Shown: piece after piece, positions 41,453 to 51,040 of the stretch
Numbering within the stretch: position 1 is the first letter of the stretch
How the letters are laid out: each line of letters opens with the position of its first letter
Assembly: GCF_001044235.1 (NCBI RefSeq)
Contig: NZ_JYNL01000064.1
Location: 458,902 to 522,901 of the forward strand
Direction of reading: 5' to 3'
Source: Mycolicibacterium chlorophenolicum
Lineage (GTDB): Bacteria; Actinomycetota; Actinomycetes; Mycobacteriales; Mycobacteriaceae
DNA: 64,000 bases
Notes under the pieces: model-generated
Told to the model about the DNA's origin: nothing
The model's input: the letters and a program-made list of their open reading frames with translations, nothing else
Databases searched by the model: none
Position numbers and translations under genes: made by a program

Positions 41453-42025
41453 ATGACTTCGACTTCCCGGCGTCCGCGCCGCCATGACCCCGACAGAAAG
41501 GAGCGCATCGTGGAGTCCGCGCTGACCGTGCTGGCCCGCGCCGGCGTTGCCGGTATCACCCACCGCGCCATCGCCGAGGCGGCCGACGTTCCGCTGGGCT
41601 CCATCACCTATCACTTCGCCACGCTCGACGACATCGTCCATCTGGCGTTCAAGACCCACGTCGAACGGCTGGCGACCCGGTTCGAGGATCGCCTGTCGGC
41701 CTGCGAGCCGGGTGAAGACCTGATCGAGTGCATCGTGCTCGCGGTCACCGACGATCTGGCCGCCCACCCCGAGGAACTCGCCGTGACCTACGAACTGTAC
41801 GGCGACGCCGTGCGCAGGTCGGTCACCAAGCGCATCACCCAGGAGTGGATGGAGCGAGCGGAGGACGCATTGGCCCAGCACTTCGATCGCGCCACCGCTC
41901 GCCTTCTCGACGTCGTCATCGAGGGCGTGATGGTGCACATGTCCATCGCGCAGCAACCGATTCCCACCGACGCCGTGCGTGCGCTCCTGACGACGGCCGC
42001 CAACGCCGGCACCGCCGCCTCCTGA
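41453..42025 (+). CDS. TetR-family regulator
   Basis: The product is 190 residues: RKERIVESALTVLARAGVAGITHRAIAEAADVPLGSITYHFATLDDIVHLAF is the DNA-binding domain, the G-S-I-T-Y-H-F variant being common in PsrA/BetI-like and amine-responsive members. ATG 41453 has CGGAGGG upstream. It lies 36 bp before, and in the same direction as, the aldehyde dehydrogenase operon, which it probably represses together with itself through the operator at 41397-41440. Confidence 0.9.
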   Translation: MTSTSRRPRRHDPDRKERIVESALTVLARAGVAGITHRAIAEAADVPLGSITYHFATLDDIVHLAFKTHVERLATRFEDRLSACEPGEDLIECIVLAVTDDLAAHPEELAVTYELYGDAVRRSVTKRITQEWMERAEDALAQHFDRATARLLDVVIEGVMVHMSIAQQPIPTDAVRALLTTAANAGTAAS

Positions 42026-42061
42026 ACCACCCTCCCCCACCGAAAAATTGGAGTCTCCCCC

Positions 42062-43498
42062 ATGACCTTTCACCGCGAGATGTTCATCGACGGACACTGG
42101 ACCGCGGCCGCCGACGGCACGGTCGACCAGGTCCCTGCACCCGCGACCGGAGAGGCCTTCGCCGAGGTCGCGCACGGCAGCCCCGCCGACGTCGACCGCG
42201 CCGTGGCCGCCGCGCACGCCGCCTTCGCCGACTGGGCGCGCACACCGGTCGGCGAACGGGCCCGCGCTTTCCTCAAGCTCGCCGACCGCGTCGAGGAGGA
42301 TCACCGCACCCTTGCCGAGATCGAGTCGCGCAACGTGGGCAAGCCCATCGGCCTGGCGCTGGAGGAGATGGAGATGATCCCCGATCACCTCCGATTCTTC
42401 GCCGGCGGCGCCCGCACCATGGAAGGCCGGGCGGCGGCGGAGTTCGTCCGCGGCAAGACCAGCATCATCCGGCGCGACCCGCTCGGAGTGGTCGGCTCGG
42501 TGGCACCGTGGAACTACCCGCTGCTGATGGCGATCTGGAAGATCTCACCGGCCCTGCTGGCCGGTAACACGTTGGTGCTCAAACCGTCCGAGCACACACC
42601 GTTCTCGGTGCTGCGGCTCGCCGAACTGGCCCAGGACCTGTTTCCGCCGGGTGTGCTGAACGTGGTCACCGGCGACGGCTTCGATGTCGGTGCGCGACTG
42701 GTCGCCCACCCGCTGGTCCGGATGTCATCGCTGACCGGGTCGGTCGACACCGGACGGGCGCTGATGCGGGCCTCGGCCGATTCCAACCTCAAGCGCCTGC
42801 ACCTCGAACTCGGCGGCAAGGCCCCCGTGCTGGTGTACCCCGACGCCGACGTCGCACTCACCGCGGCCAAGATCATGGAGGGGGCGTTCTGCAACTCCGG
42901 CCAGGACTGCATGGCGGCGTCACGGCTCTACGTGCACGACGCCGTCCACGACGATCTGGTGTCAGAGCTCGAGAAGGCCGTCAAGGGCCTGGATCTGGGC
43001 GATCTCGCCGACGAGAACACCGCCATGGGTCCGGTGATCACCGCCGAGCACCGCGATCGGGTCGAGGGCTTCGTCTCCCGCGCCAAGGCCACCGGCCACA
43101 CCGAGCTGATCCAGGGCGCCAACCCCGGCATCGGGTTCTACACCGCCCCCACCGTGGTGGTCGGCGCCCGGCAGGGCGACGAGATCGTGCGCACCGAGGT
43201 CTTCGGCCCGGTCACGTCCGTCACCCGGTTCGGTGACGGCGACGACGTCATCAGCTGGGCCAACGACACCGAATACGGTTTGGCTGCTTCGGTGTTCACC
43301 CAGGACATCGGCCGCGCGATGACCGCGTCGAGCGATCTGCAGTTCGGCACGGTGTGGATCAACGACCACCTGCCCGTCACTCCGGAGATGCCGCACGGCG
43401 GCTTCAAGCAGTCCGGTAACGGCAAGGACATGAGCGTGTACGCCCTCGAGGAGTACACCGAGATCAAGCACGTGATGATCAATCGCGAGAGTGCGTGA
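42062..43498 (+). CDS. aldehyde dehydrogenase (aminobutyraldehyde/betaine-aldehyde type)
   Basis: The product is a 478-residue NAD-dependent aldehyde dehydrogenase. GVVGSVAPWNYPLLMAIWKISPALLAGNTLVLKPSEHTP is the cofactor region, LHLELGGKAPVLVYPDADV contains the general-base Glu, and FCNSGQDCMAASRLYV the catalytic Cys. EVFGPVTSVTRF and the tail HGGFKQSGNGKDMSVYALEEYTEIKHV match the gamma-aminobutyraldehyde group. GGAG lies about 8 nt upstream of the ATG. With a permease and a flavoprotein around it, amine or amino-alcohol catabolism is plausible. Confidence 0.92.
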   Translation: MTFHREMFIDGHWTAAADGTVDQVPAPATGEAFAEVAHGSPADVDRAVAAAHAAFADWARTPVGERARAFLKLADRVEEDHRTLAEIESRNVGKPIGLALEEMEMIPDHLRFFAGGARTMEGRAAAEFVRGKTSIIRRDPLGVVGSVAPWNYPLLMAIWKISPALLAGNTLVLKPSEHTPFSVLRLAELAQDLFPPGVLNVVTGDGFDVGARLVAHPLVRMSSLTGSVDTGRALMRASADSNLKRLHLELGGKAPVLVYPDADVALTAAKIMEGAFCNSGQDCMAASRLYVHDAVHDDLVSELEKAVKGLDLGDLADENTAMGPVITAEHRDRVEGFVSRAKATGHTELIQGANPGIGFYTAPTVVVGARQGDEIVRTEVFGPVTSVTRFGDGDDVISWANDTEYGLAASVFTQDIGRAMTASSDLQFGTVWINDHLPVTPEMPHGGFKQSGNGKDMSVYALEEYTEIKHVMINRESA

Positions 43499-43499
43499 C

Positions 43500-43817
43500 A
43501 TGACGGTGAGTGCGATCAACACCTTCCGGCTCCGGCCGGGGGTCAGCGCGGCCGACTTCGAGAGGTTCTCCCGCGACCTCGACCGTCCGGTCTGCCTGGC
43601 CTTCGACGTCGTGCTCGACTTCGACGTCTACCTGTCCGACGACTCTCCCGCGAACGTCGTCGAGGTCATGACGGTGACCTCCTGGCCGGAGTGGGAAGAG
43701 GTGCGCGACGGCGCACCGGAGCTTCGCGCCGTCGTCCAACGCTTCGGCGAACTCGTCGAGCTGGACAGCGTCACCACCGTCTTGACCCGCAAATCGCCCC
43801 TGAAGCAGGAGATCTGA
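43500..43817 (+). CDS. conserved protein (105 aa), dimeric alpha+beta barrel candidate
   Basis: The product is 105 residues. INTFRLRPGVSAADFERFSRDLDRPVCLAFDVVLDFDVYL followed by VVEVMTVTSWPEWEEVRDGAPELRAVVQRFGELVELDSVTTVLTRK has the strand-helix-strand repeat of small Dabb/EthD/NIPSNAP-like barrels. ATG 43500 lies one base after the dehydrogenase stop; a GTG at 43491 would overlap it. It sits between two catabolic enzymes whose spacing leaves only 1-2 bases, so it is surely part of the operon. Role unknown. Confidence 0.7.
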   Translation: MTVSAINTFRLRPGVSAADFERFSRDLDRPVCLAFDVVLDFDVYLSDDSPANVVEVMTVTSWPEWEEVRDGAPELRAVVQRFGELVELDSVTTVLTRKSPLKQEI

Positions 43818-43818
43818 C

Positions 43819-45540
43819 ATGTCACCATCAACCGACTACGACGCCGTGGTCATCGGCGCCGGACACAACGGACTGGTCACCGCGAACTATCTCGCCCGGG
43901 CCGGGCAGCGGGTCCTCGTCCTCGAGGCCCGGCCCGTCGTGGGCGGCGCGTGCGTCACCGAGGAGTTGATCCCCGGGTCGAAGTGGTCCTCGTGTGCGTT
44001 CATCGCCGGACTGCTGCGTCCGGAGATCATCGCCGAGCTGGAGCTGAGCAGGTTCGGGCTGGATCTCTATCAGGGTGATGCGCTGTCCTTCAGCCTGTTT
44101 CGCGACGGAACTTCCTTCACGATGTGGAAGGAAACCGACCGCACGCTGCGCGAGATCGAGAAGCTCAACCGCAACGACGCCCGGGCCTTCCTCGACTTCG
44201 GGGTGCGACTGCAGCGGTTCGCGGGGCTGGTCACGCCGTACCTGCTGAAGCCGCCACCGGAGCGTTCCGAGGTGTTCGCGGCGTTCGAAGCCGCCGGCGA
44301 ACAGACCCTGTTCGACGAGTTCACCCTGCTTTCGGTGCGCGATCTGCTGGACCGGTACTTCGAGGACGAGCGGCTCAAGAGCATGCTCACGTTCTTCGGG
44401 ATGGTGTCGATCTTCGGCGGCCCGTCCTCTCCCGGCACCGCCTACACCTACGGGCATCACTCCTGGGGCGAGTTCAACGGCAACTTCGGTCAATTCGGTA
44501 TGGCACGCGGCGGGATGGGTGCCATCACCGAGGCGCTGGCCGCTGGAGCGCGCCACCACGGCGCCACCATCCGTACCTCGGCTCAGGTCGACAAGGTCAT
44601 CGTCGAGCGTGGGGTGGCCACCGGTGTCCTGCTGCGGGACGGTTCGACGATCACGGCGACCCGGGTGATCTCGAACGCCGACCCGAAGCGGTCGTTGCTG
44701 GGTCTGGTACCGCCCGGCGTGCTGTCCCCGGAGGTCGTCCGCAACGTCGAGAACATCGACACGCGGGGTTCGATGGCCAGGATTCACCTGCTCATCGACG
44801 AACTGCCGCAATACCTTCCGTTCGACGACGCGACGGCAGGCCCCCAGCACCACGGTCACCAGCTGCTCGGCCCCAGCAGGGAGGCGTTCGAGGAAGCCTA
44901 CGAAGCGCAGCGGCGCGGAACGTTCCCCAGCACCTTCGTCATCGAGGCCGTCACCCAGTCCGTCACCGACGACTCACTGGCCCCGGCGGGCCTGCACACC
45001 ATGACGCTGGGCATCCAGCAGCTGCCCTCCGAACTGACCGGCACCACCTGGGCGGCCGAGAAGGAGAAGTGGGCCGACCTGGTTCTCGAGGACCTCTTCA
45101 CCTACGCGCCCAACCTGCGCGAGCACATCCTCGACCGCGTGGTCATCACCCCCGACGACCTGCACAACGAGTACCTGATCACCGACGGCAACATCTTCCA
45201 CGGCTCGATGATGCTCGATCAGCTCTTCGGCGCCCGCCCCCTGCCCGAGCTGGCCCACTACCGCACGCCGGTGCGCAACTACTACCTCTGCGGGTCGGGA
45301 ACCCATCCCGGCGGTGGTGTCATGGGCGCCAACGGACACAACGCCGCCAAGGTCGTGCTCTCGGACGCCGCGGGGGTTCCGGCGAGCACCCCCTCCCGGA
45401 CGCAGGCCCGCAGGCAACCGTGGCAGCAGCGCATGGTGGGGACGCTGATGTCCACCAGACTCGGGCGGCGGGTGAGCTATCAGGCAGCGCGGCAACCGGC
45501 GCTGCGCCGGATCACCGCGTACGCCGCCCGAGTCCGATGA
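43819..45540 (+). CDS. FAD-dependent oxidoreductase, phytoene-desaturase/PYROXD2-like
   Basis: The product is 573 residues. YDAVVIGAGHNGLVTANYLARAGQRVLVLEARPVVGGACVTEEL is the FAD-binding N-terminus. GGMGAITEALAAGARHHGATIRTSAQVDKVIVERGVATGVLLRDG is the typical middle block, and YYLCGSGTHPGGGVMGANGHNAAKVVL the second FAD motif of the carotenoid desaturase/amine-oxidase-like clan. The last ~60 residues are basic. Its stop overlaps the start of the dehydratase (ATGA). Reaction unknown; oxidation of a C-C or C-N bond of the pathway substrate is inferred. Confidence 0.88.
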   Translation: MSPSTDYDAVVIGAGHNGLVTANYLARAGQRVLVLEARPVVGGACVTEELIPGSKWSSCAFIAGLLRPEIIAELELSRFGLDLYQGDALSFSLFRDGTSFTMWKETDRTLREIEKLNRNDARAFLDFGVRLQRFAGLVTPYLLKPPPERSEVFAAFEAAGEQTLFDEFTLLSVRDLLDRYFEDERLKSMLTFFGMVSIFGGPSSPGTAYTYGHHSWGEFNGNFGQFGMARGGMGAITEALAAGARHHGATIRTSAQVDKVIVERGVATGVLLRDGSTITATRVISNADPKRSLLGLVPPGVLSPEVVRNVENIDTRGSMARIHLLIDELPQYLPFDDATAGPQHHGHQLLGPSREAFEEAYEAQRRGTFPSTFVIEAVTQSVTDDSLAPAGLHTMTLGIQQLPSELTGTTWAAEKEKWADLVLEDLFTYAPNLREHILDRVVITPDDLHNEYLITDGNIFHGSMMLDQLFGARPLPELAHYRTPVRNYYLCGSGTHPGGGVMGANGHNAAKVVLSDAAGVPASTPSRTQARRQPWQQRMVGTLMSTRLGRRVSYQAARQPALRRITAYAARVR

Positions 45541-47288
45541 GCACACCGGCTGGCGGCCTGCGAAGCGCCAAATGGTTCGCCGGACAGAGCGTTCCGGGAT
45601 TCGTCCATCGATCGGCCATGCGCGCCTCGGGATTCTCGCGCATGGCGTTCGAGGGCAAGCCGATCGTCGGGATCTGCAACTCGTGGTCCGAAGTCGTCAA
45701 CTGCAACATGCACTTTCGCGGTCTGGCCGATGCGGTGCGCCGCGGCGTCCTCGCGGCGGGCGGCCTTCCTCTGGAATTCCCGACCATCTCGCTGGGCGAG
45801 CAGTTGATGAAGCCGACCACGATGCTGTTCCGCAATCTGATGGCGATGGACGTCGAGGAGTGCATCCGCGCCTACCCGTTCGACGCTGTCGTCCTCCTCG
45901 GCGGCTGCGACAAGACGGTGCCGGCGCAGCTGATGGGCGCGGCCAGCGCGGATGTCCCGGCGATCGTCCTCACCGGTGGCCCCGCCGCACCCGCGGTGTT
46001 CGACGGTAAGCAGTTGGGGGTGGGGACGGACCTGTGGGAGTACACCGATGCGGTCCGGGCGGGCCGGATGTCGATGGCGGACTACGAACGGCTGGAAGCC
46101 GCAGCCGGCCCGTCGCGGGGACACTGCCCGGAGATGGGCACGGCGTCCACGATGGCCACGCTGGTCGAAGGGCTCGGTATGACGCTGCCCGGATCCGCGG
46201 CGGTGCCGGCGATGGACTCCCGTCGCCTCCAGGTCGCCGAGGAGTGCGGGGCCCGCGCGGTCGGGTTGGCCACCGAGGGGTTGCGCCCGTCGCAGATCCT
46301 GACGGCCGAGGCGTTCGACAACGCCATCACCCTGATGCTCGCGGTGGGCGGTTCGACGAACGCCATCGTGCACCTCTTGGCGATCGCGGGACGCGTCGGC
46401 GTGCCGCTGAGCCTCGACCGGTTCGGTGAACTGTCCGCCCGCACACCGTTGATGGTCAACGTGCGGCCCGCCGGCGCGCACCTGGTCGAGCAGGTATTCC
46501 ATGCCGGTGGGATACCGGCGGTGATGAAAGCTGTTGCTCCGCTGCTGCACACCGGAGCAATCACCGTCACGGGAAAGTCCGTCGCCGACAATCTCCCGAG
46601 CGCCACCGCGACCGAGACGTCGGTGATCGCCGCGCTGGACAGCCCGTTCCAGCCGCCGAACGGGCTGGCTGTTCTGCGCGGAAACCTCGCACCCGGCGGC
46701 GCGGTGCTCAAATCCAGTGCCGCAAGCCCTCATCTGCTCGTCCACCGCGGCCCCGCAGTGGTGTTCGAGAACATGCGGGATCTCCTGGAGCGGTTCGACG
46801 ATCCCGATCTCGACGTGACCGCCGACTCCGTGCTGGTGCTGCGCTCGGCAGGGCCCCGTGGCGGTCCGGGAATGCCCGAGTGGGGTCAGCTTCCCATTCC
46901 GAGCAAGTTGCTCAGGCAGGGCGTCACCGACATGGTGCGGGTGTCCGACGCCCGGATGAGCGGAACGGCCTACGGCACCTGCGTCCTGCACGTCAGTCCG
47001 GAATCGGCGGCCGGGGGTCCCCTGGCTCTGGTGCGCGACGGGGACGTCATCGTGCTCGACGCACACGCCGGCACCCTGGACGTCGAGGTGACCGACAGCG
47101 AGCTGGAGCAGCGCCGAAGCGCACTCACCGTGTCGCAGGAACATCCGCCCCGCGGTTACACCGCGATGTATGTCGACCATGTGCTGCAGGCCGACCGGGG
47201 CTGCGACTTCGATTTTCTGGTCGGGCGGTCACAGCATCCTGAGCAGGAACCGGACGCGATTTTCGACGGCTGGGTCGGCGGCTGGTAG
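45537..47288 (+). CDS. IlvD/Edd-family dehydratase (sugar-acid or dihydroxyacid)
   Basis: The product is a 583-residue iron-sulfur dehydratase. VGICNSWSEVVNCNMHFRGLADAV, LLGGCDKTVPAQLMGAASADVP and HCPEMGTASTMATLVEGLGMTLPGSA hold the three cluster cysteines (two-iron type pattern). VGGSTNAIVHLLAIAGRVGV and DARMSGTAYGTCVLHVSPESAAGGPLALVRDGD form the rest. The spacing resembles arabinonate/xylonate dehydratases, and it is too isolated from ilv genes to be the biosynthetic enzyme. It would produce a 2-oxo-3-deoxy acid. Last gene before a strong hairpin. Confidence 0.9.
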   Translation: MSTPAGGLRSAKWFAGQSVPGFVHRSAMRASGFSRMAFEGKPIVGICNSWSEVVNCNMHFRGLADAVRRGVLAAGGLPLEFPTISLGEQLMKPTTMLFRNLMAMDVEECIRAYPFDAVVLLGGCDKTVPAQLMGAASADVPAIVLTGGPAAPAVFDGKQLGVGTDLWEYTDAVRAGRMSMADYERLEAAAGPSRGHCPEMGTASTMATLVEGLGMTLPGSAAVPAMDSRRLQVAEECGARAVGLATEGLRPSQILTAEAFDNAITLMLAVGGSTNAIVHLLAIAGRVGVPLSLDRFGELSARTPLMVNVRPAGAHLVEQVFHAGGIPAVMKAVAPLLHTGAITVTGKSVADNLPSATATETSVIAALDSPFQPPNGLAVLRGNLAPGGAVLKSSAASPHLLVHRGPAVVFENMRDLLERFDDPDLDVTADSVLVLRSAGPRGGPGMPEWGQLPIPSKLLRQGVTDMVRVSDARMSGTAYGTCVLHVSPESAAGGPLALVRDGDVIVLDAHAGTLDVEVTDSELEQRRSALTVSQEHPPRGYTAMYVDHVLQADRGCDFDFLVGRSQHPEQEPDAIFDGWVGGW

Positions 47289-47304
47289 GAGCTGACCCGG
47301 CATA

Positions 47305-47340
47305 CGACGAGGGCGCCCGCTGTCGCGAGCGCCCTCGTCG
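47305..47340. terminator. bidirectional hairpin terminator
   Basis: CGACGAGGGCGC (47305-47316) and GCGCCCTCGTCG (47329-47340) form a perfect 12-bp stem with a 12-nt loop between the convergent dehydratase and secreted-peptide genes. Confidence 0.75.
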
Positions 47341-47348
47341 GTTCTCGA

Positions 47349-47570
47349 TCAGGGGTGGACGGTGGTGTCCACGTGCGGCACCCTCACCGTCGGGAACAGC
47401 TGATGGATCCACGGGTAGTCGTTGTTGTAGCCGTACCCGTAGCCGTCGTGCCCGTAGCCGTAGCCGCCGAACCCGAATCCGGTCTGGTCGGCCTGCGCCG
47501 GACCGGCGAAGCCGATCACCGCCGCGGACAGTGCACCGGCCACCAGACTCATCAAGCCGATTTTCTTCAT
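47349..47570 (-). CDS. secreted Gly/Tyr-rich small protein (73 aa)
   Basis: The product is 73 residues. A clear signal peptide (MKKIGLMSLVAGALSAAVIGFAGPAQA, cleavage before DQ) precedes a mature part of about 46 residues dominated by GFGFGGYGYGHDGYGYGYNND, then PWIHQLFPTVRVPHVDTTVHP. ATG 47570 begins the signal peptide; the open frame upstream is filler opposite the GGDEF-EAL gene. Similar short Gly-Tyr secreted proteins occur in mycobacteria without known function. Confidence 0.8.
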   Translation of the reverse strand: MKKIGLMSLVAGALSAAVIGFAGPAQADQTGFGFGGYGYGHDGYGYGYNNDYPWIHQLFPTVRVPHVDTTVHP

Positions 47571-47610
47571 CGATCTCGCCTCTTCCGTTTCCCTCAGGCG
47601 GTGATGCCGC

Positions 47611-50600
47611 CTATGCAGGGTGGAACAGGGAGGAGGGCGATTTGATTCCGCTGGCTCCGGGCCGCGCTTTACCGAACAGATAGCCCTGACCCAGCTCACA
47701 CCCCCACTCGAGCAGAAGGTCGCGCTGGTCCTGACGTTCGATGCCCTCGGCGATGACTGTCATCCCCAGGCTGGTGCCGAGGCCCACGATCGCCTTCGAG
47801 ATCGCGGCGCTGCGGACGTCGGCCGGCAAGCCTGCGATGAACTGCCGGCTGATCTTGAGCATGTCGACCGGCAGATCGGCGATCTTCACCAAACCGCTGA
47901 AGCCGGTGCCGACGTCGTCGATGGCGATGCGAATACCGAGTTGCCGCAACATGTTCAGATCGTCACCGAGGGAAGCGGCGACCCGACCGGCGTGCGTCTC
48001 GGTGAGTTCGAGGACGAGTCGATGAGGATCCAGTCCGCTGACGTCGAGCGCGTTGAGGACGTCGGCACGCAGGTCGCCCACCTCCAGTTGCCGGCCGGAG
48101 ACATTGACGTGCACGGCGGAACGCTCCGCAGGACCGGTCCACATCCGCGCCTGCCGGCATGCCTCGTTCAACACGCCCCGCCCGATGGCCGGCATGAACC
48201 GGGACGCTTCCGCGATGCTCAGGAATTCGTCGGGGCCCAGCAGGCCCCGCTCAGGGTGCTGCCAGCGCAGCAGTGCCTCCGCGGCGACGCATTCGCCGGT
48301 GCGCAGATCCACGATCGGCTGAAAGTGGACCGCGAACTCGTGCAGCTCCAGTGCCCTGCCCAATTCGGGCGTCAGCTGCATCTCGCGCAGCAGCGCGGCC
48401 TCCTCGGCGGGTCCGCTGCCCACCGTCACGCAGTCCTTGCCGCTGCGCTTGGCGAAGTACATCAGCTTGTCCGCTCGCTGCAGCAGCGTTTCGCTCTGGC
48501 ACCCCGGCTGCGAGATCACCACGCCGGCGCTGACAGAAAGCTGGTCGTACATCCGCCCGGGTCCGAGCCGCACGGGCCGACGCATCTCGGTGCGGATCCT
48601 CTCGGCGGCGCTGCGCAGGGATGCGACATCGGCGTCGCGCGGGCAGAGCACCGCGAACTCGTCCCCGCCCAGTCGCGCCGCCGTGTCATGCGGTCCTATC
48701 GACGATTTGAGCCTGTCGCCGACCACCTTGAGCACCTCGTCGCCCTGCGCGTGTCCCCAGGTGTCGTTCACGGTCTTGAATCCGTCGAGATCGAGGAAGA
48801 TCAGTCCGACACTGTCGGAGCCTGTCCGCTCCGCGTCGGCCAGCGCTTTGTCGATGCGGCCCATGAAGAGGGCCCGGTTCGCCAGCCCGGTCAGCGGATC
48901 GTGCGAGGCCAGGTAGTGCAGTTCGTCTTCGACCCGCTTGCGCGCGGTGATGTCCTCCACCAAGCAGATCCCGTAGGGTTCCGACCCGCGCGGCGCGACG
49001 ACGGACGCGGACACCAGCCCCCAGACCGTGCCGCCGTCGGCACGCCGGAACGAGGTCTCGGCGTCGAACGTCTGACCCACTCTCAGGCTCAGCAATTGTT
49101 CCAATGTCGTTGTCTCCGAACGGCTTTTGAGCCCGTCCAGTTCCGTCACCGTCAGTTGCAGCACGTCGTCGGGCCGGCGCCCGAGAACGTCGGCCATGGC
49201 CTGGTTGCAGCGGGTGATCCGGCCGAAGCGCTCCGGGGTGACGTCGAACATGAACATGCCCATGGGGGCGGTGTCGAACGCCAGCCGGAAGCGCTCTTCG
49301 CTCTCGGCCAGCGCTTGTTCGGCCGCTTTCTGTTCGGTGATGTCGGTGGCGACGCCGATGTAGCCCACGCAGCGACCGTCCTGATCGGTCATCTGCGAGA
49401 TGGCCAGACTCACGGCCACGTGCGTCCCGTCCCGGCGCACGTATGTCCACTCCCGCACGTCGGCCGAATCGGGTCCGACACCGTGGACGAAGACGTCAAA
49501 GCCCGCGGCGCTTCCTGTCTCCGCCGCCCTGGCCTCCACCTCCGGCAGGTAGTGGAATTCGAGCGGCATCCGGCCGATCATCTCCGCCGCGGTCCAGCCG
49601 AGCAGACGCTCTGCGCCGTTGTTGAACACCGTGATGCGTCCGGCCGGGTCGGTGCCGATGATGGCCTGCTCGGATGCAGCCTGCAGAACGCCGGCGAACA
49701 GGTCGCGGGCCTCGCGCAACTGCTGTGCGTGGGTGCGTTCCTCGGTGACATCGCGGAAGGCGACGACGCGGAACGGCGACTGCCGGGCCAGCGGCGCCGT
49801 CGTCAGCTCGATGACCCGCGAGTGCTCGGCCTCGACCATCACATCGCGCCGCGCGCCGGGCGCGGGCACCTCCGCGAGGTCGCGTGAGGCGGTGACGACG
49901 TCGCCGACGAGGCCGGAGTCGGAGGCGCGGGCGTTCTGCAGCACGACCTCGCCGGTGGCGTCGATGAGGATCACGCTGTCGTGGATGCTGTCGAGGACTG
50001 CGGCGAGGAGCTGGGAGTCACGGTCCGCGGCGTCGCGGGCGAGTTCGAGTTCGTCGATGAGACGGGCCCGGGAGTCCCGGTAGAGCGCGAGGGCCAGCAC
50101 GATGACGGTCAGGCTGATGACCATCGCCTGCGCCAGCAACGCGCGGATCTGCATGTCGGGCACGATGAACGTGCCTCTGCCGACGAGCGTGGCGCAGATG
50201 ATCCAGATGCCGGCTGCGGTGACGAAGAAAGTGCTGATCGTCGTGCTGTATCGCAGCGCGAGCCACATCGCCGGCACCAGGACCAGGAACGCCATCGGCA
50301 CACCCGTGTTCAGCCAGAAGGCCCAGACGAACACGCCCACGACGCTGCCGCCGACCGCCACCGCCTCCAGGACCGCGAACGGCGTGAGGCGGGGACGCTC
50401 GAACGTCACATCGTGCAACCTCAGCCAGATGGCCACCCCGAGCAGTGCCGAGGCGCCGTTACGCACGGCGAAGAGTGCGAACGTCTCTACCGCGGGATCG
50501 CCGTCGACCACCGTGAAATAGCCGGCCGCGAGAAACGCGCCGCAGCAGTTACCGACGACCACCGCGGCGATGAGATGCGCGAGATCGGCGGGATCGCGCA

Positions 50601-50934
50601 ACACCACCTCGCGCCGACCGTAGGTCAGAACCCGCACCGTGACGACGGCCAGCACCACGTTGACCAGGACGAACCACGCGGCGAGCGGGACGGCCGCGCC
50701 GGTGTACAAGTTCACGCCGAAAGTCAGCCCGGTGAGCAGCAGGAAATGGGCCGCGCGTTCACGCCGTCCGCATCGATACGCGGCGAGAAGCCAGATGGTG
50801 GACACGGCCGCCGCCGGCCACACCAGCGCGATCTCACCGCCCCCCAGCCGGGTTGCCCGTCCCACCAAGATGGCCAGTGCATACGCGATCGGAAAGGCGA
50901 CGAAGTACGTCGCTGAGCGAACAATCCGACCCAT
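47611..50934 (-). CDS. MASE1-PAS-GGDEF-EAL cyclic-di-GMP enzyme
   Basis: The product is 1107 residues. An N-terminal MASE1-like membrane sensor of about eight helices (about 1-285) is followed by three PAS-type domains (about 310-690; one holds GTDPAGRITVFNNGAERLLGW). The GGDEF domain (about 700-855) has an intact RLGGDEFAVL, but the product-inhibition site is GPHD instead of RxxD. The EAL domain (about 865-1100) has AEALLRW, NVSGRQL, ELTETH, IDDVGTGFS and VIAEGIE, with LKIS replacing the usual LKID. Both synthesis and hydrolysis of c-di-GMP look possible. ATG 50934 begins the first membrane region. Confidence 0.93.
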   Translation of the reverse strand: MGRIVRSATYFVAFPIAYALAILVGRATRLGGGEIALVWPAAAVSTIWLLAAYRCGRRERAAHFLLLTGLTFGVNLYTGAAVPLAAWFVLVNVVLAVVTVRVLTYGRREVVLRDPADLAHLIAAVVVGNCCGAFLAAGYFTVVDGDPAVETFALFAVRNGASALLGVAIWLRLHDVTFERPRLTPFAVLEAVAVGGSVVGVFVWAFWLNTGVPMAFLVLVPAMWLALRYSTTISTFFVTAAGIWIICATLVGRGTFIVPDMQIRALLAQAMVISLTVIVLALALYRDSRARLIDELELARDAADRDSQLLAAVLDSIHDSVILIDATGEVVLQNARASDSGLVGDVVTASRDLAEVPAPGARRDVMVEAEHSRVIELTTAPLARQSPFRVVAFRDVTEERTHAQQLREARDLFAGVLQAASEQAIIGTDPAGRITVFNNGAERLLGWTAAEMIGRMPLEFHYLPEVEARAAETGSAAGFDVFVHGVGPDSADVREWTYVRRDGTHVAVSLAISQMTDQDGRCVGYIGVATDITEQKAAEQALAESEERFRLAFDTAPMGMFMFDVTPERFGRITRCNQAMADVLGRRPDDVLQLTVTELDGLKSRSETTTLEQLLSLRVGQTFDAETSFRRADGGTVWGLVSASVVAPRGSEPYGICLVEDITARKRVEDELHYLASHDPLTGLANRALFMGRIDKALADAERTGSDSVGLIFLDLDGFKTVNDTWGHAQGDEVLKVVGDRLKSSIGPHDTAARLGGDEFAVLCPRDADVASLRSAAERIRTEMRRPVRLGPGRMYDQLSVSAGVVISQPGCQSETLLQRADKLMYFAKRSGKDCVTVGSGPAEEAALLREMQLTPELGRALELHEFAVHFQPIVDLRTGECVAAEALLRWQHPERGLLGPDEFLSIAEASRFMPAIGRGVLNEACRQARMWTGPAERSAVHVNVSGRQLEVGDLRADVLNALDVSGLDPHRLVLELTETHAGRVAASLGDDLNMLRQLGIRIAIDDVGTGFSGLVKIADLPVDMLKISRQFIAGLPADVRSAAISKAIVGLGTSLGMTVIAEGIERQDQRDLLLEWGCELGQGYLFGKARPGASGIKSPSSLFHPA

Positions 50935-51040
50935 TGCGCCACCCTTTGCTTGAGCGTCAATATCAGAATGCCCGTCGAGGACGGCTCCCGCTCGCAAAAA
51001 GACGGATCGCGCCATTGCGCTATGTCATCGTCACGCCGCT

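Noticed and set aside
44124..45536. Upstream extension of the IlvD/Edd reading frame to 44124
   Set aside because: It lies in another frame of the FAD oxidoreductase gene, and ATGA coupling at 45537 gives the right start.
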